Shown here piece by piece: positions 1 through 4,633 of a DNA stretch of 8,130 bases. The stretch is from Terriglobia bacterium (GTDB taxonomy: Bacteria; Acidobacteriota; Terriglobia; UBA7540). How positions within the stretch are numbered: the stretch's first letter is position 1; the number at the start of each line of letters is the position of its first letter. The notes beneath the pieces are model-generated. The model saw only the letters and a program-made list of their open reading frames with translations, made no database searches and was not told the DNA's origin. Location of the stretch: contig JASHSC010000428.1 of assembly GCA_030036915.1 (NCBI GenBank), positions 1-8,130 of the forward strand, in the 5' to 3' direction. A program made the translations under genes and the position numbers.

Positions 1-1
1 C

Positions 2-502
2 TTCAACATGAGCTTTGACTTTACGACCTACTCGAATGAAATGAATCAGGCGGTGAATTACGCGGCGAGCAACGGCGTGGTCTCCGTAGCCTCAGTGGGC
101 AACAACGGGCAGAAGATGATGGTTTATCCGGCAGGACTCAAGAACGTCATGGGCGTGGCATCGGTTTCAGATGCGGAGACGCTCTCTACCTTCTCCAACT
201 ACGGCACGCCGCCCACCTGGGTTGCCGCGCCGGGGGAAGCGATTATCTCCACGTATCCCTTCGCGACGTATGCGGCGGGGTGGGGAACTTCCTTCAGCAC
301 ACCGTTTGTGACCGGGACGGCAGCCTTGATGCGCAGCTCCAGCCTGCCTCTGCTGGGCGGCTTAAACACCGGACTGAACCAGTCGCTGGCGGCGCAGGCC
401 ATTTCCAACGCGCAGAGCATGCCGGGCAACGAATGTGGGTTCGGCATCCTGAACATCTACCAGGCAGTGAACGCGTGGATCATGGGGGGAGGGTTGTTAT
501 GA
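2..502 (+). CDS. S8 family (subtilisin-like) serine peptidase, C-terminal part; 5' end outside window
   Basis: Only the last 166 or so codons are present; the frame is already open at base 2. Numbering from the Met at base 8, the segment shows the C-terminal half of a subtilase fold. An AS-VGNNG motif carries the oxyanion-hole Asn (N32). The catalytic serine block GTSFSTPFVTGTAALM has Ser95 (codon at 290-292) as nucleophile. The closing CGFGILNIYQAV stretch is typical of the end of S8 domains. The catalytic Asp and His must lie upstream of the window. The protein stops soon after the peptidase core, with no sorting domain or beta-barrel visible at the C-terminus. S8 enzymes of this kind are usually exported proteases, but the signal peptide cannot be checked here. 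The stop codon overlaps the start of the HD-GYP gene (ATGA), so the two are probably co-translated. Family assignment is firm; substrate is unknown. Confidence 0.93.
   Translation, partial: FNMSFDFTTYSNEMNQAVNYAASNGVVSVASVGNNGQKMMVYPAGLKNVMGVASVSDAETLSTFSNYGTPPTWVAAPGEAIISTYPFATYAAGWGTSFSTPFVTGTAALMRSSSLPLLGGLNTGLNQSLAAQAISNAQSMPGNECGFGILNIYQAVNAWIMGGGLL
484..493 (+). promoter_or_regulatory. Shine-Dalgarno for the HD-GYP gene, inside the peptidase gene
   Basis: The purine run GGGGGGAGGG includes a perfect GGAGG (488-492) six bases before the ATG at 499. It supports starting the HD-GYP gene at 499 rather than at the much longer open frame upstream, which would overlap the peptidase gene by more than 200 bases. 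The site also encodes the Gly-Gly-Gly near the peptidase C-terminus. Confidence 0.75.
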
Positions 503-1212
503 GCACCTTTGCTCCCATGCTTGCCGTTGCGCCGGCTCTTGCTTCCATGCCCGGCGGGATTTTTGATCCGACGTTGCGGGTGAAGGAACTGGAAGACCAG
601 CTAGTTTCCATGCGCGCCTCGCTGGTTTGCGCGTTCAACCAATTGCTCGACCTGAAAGACCTGAACACCGGATATCACAGCACGCGGCTGGCAGAGTGGA
701 GCGTGCGCGTCGCACAGGAGTTGGGCTTGCCGGAGAGCCGCTTTGCCGATATGGAAGTGACTGCTCTCCTCCATGATATCGGCAAGATCGGCGTTCCCGA
801 TTCCATTCTGAAAAAGCCCGCCAAGCTGACCGAAGAAGAGTACGACCTGATGAAGAAGCATCCGGAATACGGCTGGGCGATTGTCCGCCTGTTCCCAAGT
901 TTCGAGCATGTGAGCCATTTCGTTCTGCACCACCACGAGAGCTGGGACGGGAAAGGTTATCCGGGCGGGCTGAAGGGAACCGAAATTCCTCTGGGCGCGA
1001 GGATTATTTCCGTCATTGATTCGTTTGACGCCATGGTTTCCTCGCGCCCTTATCGACGCGGTCTGCCCATGGAAGAGGCCCTGCGCCGGCTGATCATCGC
1101 CAGCGGCACACAGTTTGATCCCCAGGTGGTGCAATGCTTCATTCGTATTGCGCAAAATGAGATGAGTTCGGTGTTCGCGGCGACGGGGACTTCCACGACA
1201 GTTGTCCTCTAG
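499..1212 (+). CDS. Stand-alone HD-GYP domain phosphodiesterase (probable c-di-GMP hydrolase)
   Basis: This is a 237-residue protein. After about 25 unremarkable residues comes a short predicted helical/coiled segment (about 26-52), then an HD-GYP domain (about 53-225). The signature residues are all visible: TGYH with H60, HDIGK with H92/D93, H121, the HHE block (H145, H146, E147), the GYP motif itself (residues 153-155, in GKGYP) and D174 in VIDSFDAM. HD-GYP enzymes hydrolyse the second messenger c-di-GMP through pGpG to GMP in the cytoplasm, and the intact motifs argue for an active enzyme. No receiver, PAS or membrane segment is fused, unlike most family members, so any input must come from a partner or from expression. 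Start chosen for the GGAGG six bases upstream and the ATGA overlap with the peptidase stop, which implies translational coupling. It converges on the hydrolase gene at 1267. Confidence 0.92.
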   Translation: MSTFAPMLAVAPALASMPGGIFDPTLRVKELEDQLVSMRASLVCAFNQLLDLKDLNTGYHSTRLAEWSVRVAQELGLPESRFADMEVTALLHDIGKIGVPDSILKKPAKLTEEEYDLMKKHPEYGWAIVRLFPSFEHVSHFVLHHHESWDGKGYPGGLKGTEIPLGARIISVIDSFDAMVSSRPYRRGLPMEEALRRLIIASGTQFDPQVVQCFIRIAQNEMSSVFAATGTSTTVVL

Positions 1213-1252
1213 ATAGCTCTACCTGGCATTTTTTCCCCATTACACAGTCATC

Positions 1253-1280
1253 CAAGCGCTGCGACATCATGGCACGCTTG
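1253..1280. other. Imperfect hairpin at the convergent gene ends
   Basis: CAAGCG (1253-1258) pairs with CGCTTG (1275-1280), and TGC (1260-1262) with GCA (1272-1274) after a one-base bulge, leaving a 9-base loop. It covers the stop codon of the minus-strand hydrolase and lies between two genes that converge 54 bases apart. No U-run follows on either strand, so it is not a standard intrinsic terminator. It might block convergent transcription or act as a 3' stem, but this could be chance. Confidence 0.25.
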
Positions 1281-2031
1281 CGTTGGAGTTTGTCTTTGCG
1301 GGTAATTCCGAGCAGATGAGGGATTCGACTTTATTCAAAACATTCGGATCGCATTCGATCTCAATGTGGGAAAACTCGAAGGCGGTCGCGTACCACGGGT
1401 ATCCCATGCAGTGGACGGGGTGCGCGTTGTAGTCGAACCGGAAGTTGCCGAGAATCTGCGTGCGGGAAGGGTCGGCGGCGCGAATATGCGAGCAGCCGTG
1501 AATCAATCCATTGGGCTGATAGAAGTTTACGGCCTGGGCGACGTTTGGCGGGATCACCGAATCATTCTCTCCGGGCTTGGCAACGCTATCTACCTGAATG
1601 GTGAGCAGGACTGGGATTTTGTCTGCGTGCAGTGACTTTGCCAGCGTGACGGTTTCTGATCCACCCCAGCTATGCCCATAAATAATTATGCGGGCGTCCT
1701 GCTTTTCGGTGTCGGAGAGCTTGCCGTCGTGGTTCGTGTCCAGAAGGTGAAGGATTTCTTCACGCGCCACGTCTCCGCGGCGATTTTCGTAAACGTTGAC
1801 GTAGACTCCGGAGGGGTACTCCTTGCGAAGGCGCGCGGCAAGCTGCACTGCGCCGTGCACGGAGTTGTCATGCCGAATGAATCCGCCGACAAAGCCGATG
1901 ACAATGGCCGGTGGCTTGGGGGACGTCTGAAGCCGGACGTTCGGTTTGGCCGGGCTGCCGCTCGCCACCGCCAGAAAGGTCGAGACAACAAAACACGATA
2001 TAGCAATCCACGCGCGCACGCTGTGCCCCAC
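1267..2031 (-). CDS. Exported alpha/beta hydrolase (lipase/esterase-like) with an internal EF-hand loop
   Basis: The product has 254 residues. Residues 1-25 form a signal peptide: a few polar residues including Arg6, a hydrophobic stretch about 8-22, and small residues (AVASGS) for cleavage. The core has the nucleophile elbow GHSWGG with Ser121. D148 (in IQVDSV) and H222 (in FSHIEIE) sit at plausible triad positions. Just before the elbow strand, residues 98-109 read DTNHDGKLSDTE, a complete EF-hand calcium loop with D1, N3, D5, G6, hydrophobic position 8 and E12. Cys at 180, 208, 227 and 240 could form disulphides after export. The start is a GTG; an in-frame TGA lies only nine bases upstream, so no longer form exists. 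The ribosome site is weak, and a TATAAT stands 11 bases before the start. The substrate is not predictable. It is the last gene of a three-gene minus-strand group of exported products. Fold and export are well supported; the triad Asp and His are assigned by position only. Confidence 0.82.
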   Translation of the reverse strand: MGHSVRAWIAISCFVVSTFLAVASGSPAKPNVRLQTSPKPPAIVIGFVGGFIRHDNSVHGAVQLAARLRKEYPSGVYVNVYENRRGDVAREEILHLLDTNHDGKLSDTEKQDARIIIYGHSWGGSETVTLAKSLHADKIPVLLTIQVDSVAKPGENDSVIPPNVAQAVNFYQPNGLIHGCSHIRAADPSRTQILGNFRFDYNAHPVHCMGYPWYATAFEFSHIEIECDPNVLNKVESLICSELPAKTNSNASVP

Positions 2032-2042
2032 TTGCTGGATTC

Positions 2043-2048
2043 ATTATA
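2043..2048 (-). promoter_or_regulatory. Candidate -10 box (TATAAT) for the EF-hand hydrolase gene
   Basis: A perfect TATAAT on the minus strand lies 11 bases upstream of the GTG at 2031. A transcript starting about seven bases downstream would have a leader of only a few bases, which fits the lack of a good ribosome site. The -35 region is poor: TTATGC at 17-base spacing (2066-2071). If real, the hydrolase can be transcribed apart from the two upstream minus-strand genes. Confidence 0.35.
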
Positions 2049-2103
2049 GCAGGAGCGTCGGGGCGGCATAAAACCACAAGTAGGGTCGAATTCGAAGGGA
2101 GGT

Positions 2104-2118
2104 ATTCCCCGAGGGAAT
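2104..2118 (-). other. Small perfect hairpin in the gap between two minus-strand genes
   Basis: ATTCCC (2104-2109) and GGGAAT (2113-2118) form a six-base stem with a CGA loop, 37 bases past the stop of the 509-residue gene. A 10-base palindrome, TCGAATTCGA, lies at 2086-2095. No U-tract follows, so it is not a classical terminator. A 3'-end or RNA-processing stem separating the two genes is possible. Confidence 0.25.
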
Positions 2119-2155
2119 GAGGAAGCCGCCGTCATAAGCTCTGTGGTGGCCAGCA

Positions 2156-3685
2156 TCAATCGGCCCCGCCGGCAGCACCGCTCGGTTGCGTCACAGGCGA
2201 GTGCGATGTGGTCATGCTTCCCGCGGGCTCCGAATATCGGTCGCGCGCGGATTCAAGCATCGCCCAGTCTTCCTTGAACTCCATCATCGACTCGCGGCGG
2301 TGCCTTGGGCTGCGCAGGACCTGATCGACGCGCGCCAACTGAAGCGCGAACGCCAGTTGCGAGTCCGAGCCCAGGGCAAGAATGCTGTCCATGCTCACGC
2401 CCACCCTTTCCGACTTCCCACCCACGGTGAGTTCCAGCCACAGTGCCCCGCGGCCGTCGGCGTAAGCTTTTCCGGACCTATCGAGGTATTCAAAGTAGTG
2501 CCGGAGGGCGCGCCGGTTGGGGATCACTTCTTCGCGCAGAGCTTGTTGAAGGATGTCCTCGAATTCCTGCCGGTAATCCTCCCACTCCTGGTTGGTTCCG
2601 AGAATTTCCTCGCGGTCCTGCATTTCCACCGGGTGCAACGTCTGGAAGTCTCCGGCGTTCGCGACGGAGTTTGCGCCGTTCGAGGCGAGGCTGGTGGGCT
2701 CCACCTCGACGGCGGGGTGGTGCTCGAACTCGTGCTCAGGATTGAATCGCGCGGTCAGGACATGCGCGGCGGCCACCATCGGCAGCTCGTAGTCCGCGTA
2801 AATAACCATGGGCACCAGCAAAATTTTCGAGCGGTAGAGCATTTCGATTCCGTTGCGGGTCTCCGTGCTGCGGCGGATCGTGCCGGGCAATTGCGAGAAG
2901 TGCAGAACGTAAAACTTTAATTCGGGGTGGCTGAGCGCGTAGTGGGTGAACGTGCGCGCCACGGCTTTCGGGCTGGTCATGCCGAAGTCATTGATGACAT
3001 CACGGTGCGCGGCGTGGGGAAAGTAGGTGTCCACGACGCCTTTCACAAAGTCGGCGCAATTATGCGTCATCCCGTTGAAGTGATTCTGGTTGGGAAGGGA
3101 ATTGAATTTCTCAATCAGCTCAATGTCCTGCTGCGGAGTGGTGCGTACTACGAAGATGTACATGCTGCGCGTCATTCCCGCGCCCACCATGTATCGCCAC
3201 TCCGCCTTCTTGCTGGCGCGGCAATTTTGCCCGGAACAATAATCGGCCAGGGATTGATTGCGGTAGCTATCCTCAAGCAGCGATTTGATTTTCTCGGTAC
3301 CAAATACCGGTCGATTGCGCGCGTCCCGTACGCCGTAGACGTATACGCCGAGGGGGACGATGTTCCAACCGTAGCGCTGGTCCTCGCCCAGGTTTTCGTA
3401 GGTGCTCATCACGGACCCTTCTTCACCAGGGCGGCAAGGGCGCAATCTTACGGGCGATTCGGCGCAAATGCGAGAGAAGTAGACGGCAGTGTGACCGGAA
3501 TCGGTGAACCATTCCACGCTTGTGTCGAGCGATTCATTCAGGACCACGCCCACATCGCCGTAGGCGCGGGAACAGGCAAGGAAAAGGAGAAAAAGCGCCA
3601 AACCCCAGGCCCACTTGAATGGGTAGTCAGCTCCACGTGGCTTTTCGATTGGGTCTGAGCATCTCCGTCGCTTCATCTTGAGCAT
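2156..3685 (-). CDS. Exported protein of unknown function; possible permuted NlpC/P60-LRAT-like (papain-fold) domain
   Basis: The product has 509 residues and I recognise no named gene. Residues 1-43 look like a long signal peptide: a basic N-terminus (KMKRRR), a hydrophobic stretch 25-37, and AYG before D44 as a likely signal peptidase I site. The next 200 residues hold the informative pattern: SGHTAVYF with H65, then THNCADFVKGVVDTYF with C210 preceded by N209. A His-bearing strand followed later by an NC-x-F helix is the order seen in circularly permuted NlpC/P60 proteins (LRAT/YiiX type), so a cysteine peptidase, amidase or acyltransferase-like fold is plausible but unproven. A hydrophobic stretch at 287-307 could be a second membrane segment or a buried helix. 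Residues about 355-480 are charged and mostly helical; the last 25 are low-complexity Ser/Pro/Gly. A second in-frame ATG lies three codons in, and GGGGA precedes the first. It lies 51 bases after the glycine-rich gene and 124 before the hydrolase gene. Confidence 0.8.
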   Translation of the reverse strand: MLKMKRRRCSDPIEKPRGADYPFKWAWGLALFLLFLACSRAYGDVGVVLNESLDTSVEWFTDSGHTAVYFSRICAESPVRLRPCRPGEEGSVMSTYENLGEDQRYGWNIVPLGVYVYGVRDARNRPVFGTEKIKSLLEDSYRNQSLADYCSGQNCRASKKAEWRYMVGAGMTRSMYIFVVRTTPQQDIELIEKFNSLPNQNHFNGMTHNCADFVKGVVDTYFPHAAHRDVINDFGMTSPKAVARTFTHYALSHPELKFYVLHFSQLPGTIRRSTETRNGIEMLYRSKILLVPMVIYADYELPMVAAAHVLTARFNPEHEFEHHPAVEVEPTSLASNGANSVANAGDFQTLHPVEMQDREEILGTNQEWEDYRQEFEDILQQALREEVIPNRRALRHYFEYLDRSGKAYADGRGALWLELTVGGKSERVGVSMDSILALGSDSQLAFALQLARVDQVLRSPRHRRESMMEFKEDWAMLESARDRYSEPAGSMTTSHSPVTQPSGAAGGAD

Positions 3686-3736
3686 CTGTCCCCGCGGATC
3701 ACCGAACTCACCTTGGCTTTACCGTATCCGCCCGCC

Positions 3737-4129
3737 TCAGAGTTTCCTAAACTCCCCTCCAATCCCTTTGCCGATTTTGACTGCACCTTTCGCCGTTCCC
3801 ACCGCAACGGTCTTGCTCGTTTCACCTACACCTTTGCCAACGTCGCCAACAGCTGAGCCCACCCTTCCGTGGGCCAAGCTTCCAATTCCCCCTGCCGTTC
3901 CCCTAGCCAAATCCGCTGTGCCTTGGGCCACGCCCTTGCCGATATCCTCACCACCTCTTCCGATCTCCCTTCCCGCTCCTTCGTTAGATGCGGGTGTTGA
4001 GGCGTCCACAGAGGAAGCATCCGTAGCCTTCGTCGGCGCTGAGGGTGAACCGCTCGACTGGCCCCAAGCCATGGCGGCGAAGATCAGCAAGAACCCGGCC
4101 AGGCAAATCGTTTGACATGTCCGTCGCAT
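3737..4129 (-). CDS. Small exported glycine-rich repeat protein, function unknown
   Basis: The product has 130 residues. Residues 1-23 are a clear signal peptide: RR near the start, hydrophobic core 9-20, and AWG before Q24. A Ser/Thr/Ala/Pro linker follows (24-50). The rest (51-130) is a degenerate Gly/Ala/Lys repeat with [IV]G[KR]G cores at 56-59, 63-66, 97-100 and 119-122, separated by GTA, AVG and similar units. Spaced glycines with alternating charges recall LEA-like or glycine-zipper sequences, but no family is recognised. Codon-level repetition is visible: TTGCCGAT occurs at 3768-3775 and 3936-3943. The start is supported by AAGGAG seven bases upstream. It is the first of three minus-strand genes for exported products, 51 bases before the next. 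The signal peptide plus ribosome site make it a real gene despite the low complexity. Confidence 0.75.
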   Translation of the reverse strand: MRRTCQTICLAGFLLIFAAMAWGQSSGSPSAPTKATDASSVDASTPASNEGAGREIGRGGEDIGKGVAQGTADLARGTAGGIGSLAHGRVGSAVGDVGKGVGETSKTVAVGTAKGAVKIGKGIGGEFRKL

Positions 4130-4136
4130 AAGGTTG

Positions 4137-4142
4137 CTCCTT
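4137..4142 (-). promoter_or_regulatory. Shine-Dalgarno of the glycine-rich protein gene
   Basis: AAGGAG on the minus strand, seven bases before the ATG at 4129. It is the best ribosome site among the three minus-strand genes and fixes this start. Confidence 0.8.
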
Positions 4143-4283
4143 CAGGTTTGCGTTTCCACGCCGGAAGCGGGGGGAAAGGTCACGGCGACCAGTCCACGAT
4201 TGGTTGGATGCAAGGTTTGGGCCAAACGAATTGGCGGGAAGTTGTTGAATCTCCACAATATATCTAACGCCAAACAGCGCAAG

Positions 4284-4300
4284 GTGCGTAAATTTTGCAC
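4284..4300. promoter_or_regulatory. Candidate operator dyad GTGC-N9-GCAC
   Basis: Inverted repeat GTGC (4284-4287) and GCAC (4297-4300) flank an A/T-rich nine-base centre. It is 154 bases upstream of the minus-strand group and 334 upstream of the kinase. Size and form suit a dimeric helix-turn-helix regulator, but four-base arms can arise by chance. Confidence 0.2.
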
Positions 4301-4351
4301 GCCGGCAGTGCGGCGGCTTCCATGAATCTCGCTGACCACCCCCCTTCTAAC

Positions 4352-4370
4352 GTGTAAAGTTCTCATACAC
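4352..4370. promoter_or_regulatory. Candidate operator dyad GTGTA-N9-TACAC
   Basis: Five-base perfect arms (4352-4356 and 4366-4370) lie around a nine-base centre. A second overlapping pair, AAAGT (4356-4360) with ACTTT (4369-4373), interleaves with it. It lies 69 bases, centre to centre, from the GTGC dyad. A regulator site is possible; no family can be named. Confidence 0.22.
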
Positions 4371-4633
4371 TTTGGCCGATTGCCACCCATGGAGAGGATT
4401 GGGGTTTCTTGGGGAGGCTGCACTCGATATTTCTGTCTTGTGTAATACTCCCGGCTACCCTGCCCAATGATTTCCCCGCCCTCTGCTATCACCCTTTCCG
4501 AGACTGCCTTGCGGCACGGTCGGGTGAAATTGCGCTGGGGCGAGCCATTTACTCACTGGCGGGCTCTTCGGAGGAAGTCGCTTCCTACAATCGATCGGAC
4601 GAAGGCTCCTTTAGGGGAAGTGCGGGTCTGCTG

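Larger units (their letters stand above)
4143..4633. other. Divergent intergenic region between the exported-protein genes and the sensor kinase gene
   Basis: About 490 bases with no gene I can support. An open frame runs into the kinase from 4409, but its first 75 codons resemble nothing known and precede the natural start of the membrane domain. The region must hold the promoters of both divergent units, yet I find no convincing -35/-10 pair. Two short dyads are listed separately. A perfect stem, AGGAAG (4572-4577) with CTTCCT (4581-4586) and a TCG loop, lies 47 bases before the kinase ATG and would fall in its leader RNA. Confidence 0.5.

Noticed and set aside
280..498. Upstream extension of the HD-GYP frame to base 280
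   Set aside because: It would overlap the peptidase catalytic region in another frame, and its translation resembles nothing. The ATG at 499 has a proper ribosome site and gives a complete HD-GYP protein.
1213..1252. T-run after the HD-GYP stop (GCATTTTTTCCCC) as an intrinsic terminator
   Set aside because: No stable GC-rich hairpin precedes the T-run.
1672..2049. 125-codon plus-strand frame opposite the hydrolase
   Set aside because: It is antisense to a gene with an intact GHSWGG elbow, EF-hand and signal peptide.
3569..3600. Possible lipoprotein signal (Leu-Ala-Cys) in the 509-residue protein
   Set aside because: The residues before Cys38 (F-L-A) do not fit the lipobox well, and AYG before D44 is a better signal peptidase I site.
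2927..3658. 243-codon open frame on the plus strand, opposite the 509-residue gene
   Set aside because: The minus-strand frame has a signal peptide, motif structure and normal composition. The plus-strand translation is a GC-rich antisense shadow with no family resemblance. The same holds for 2186-2920.
3678..4115. Pro/Ser/Leu-rich open frame on the plus strand opposite the glycine-rich gene
   Set aside because: It is the mirror of the low-complexity minus-strand gene. The minus-strand frame has a clear signal peptide and AAGGAG; the plus-strand frame has neither.
4250..4300. Minus-strand TATATT near 4256-4265 as promoter of the exported-protein group
   Set aside because: No -35-like hexamer sits at a usable spacing; the nearest (TTGCGC) is only 14-16 bases away and weak.
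4409..4633. 75-codon N-terminal extension of the sensor kinase
   Set aside because: It has no recognisable domain or signal, and the ethylene-receptor-like domain starts naturally just after the ATG at 4634. The weak ribosome-site spacing at 4634 leaves a little doubt.
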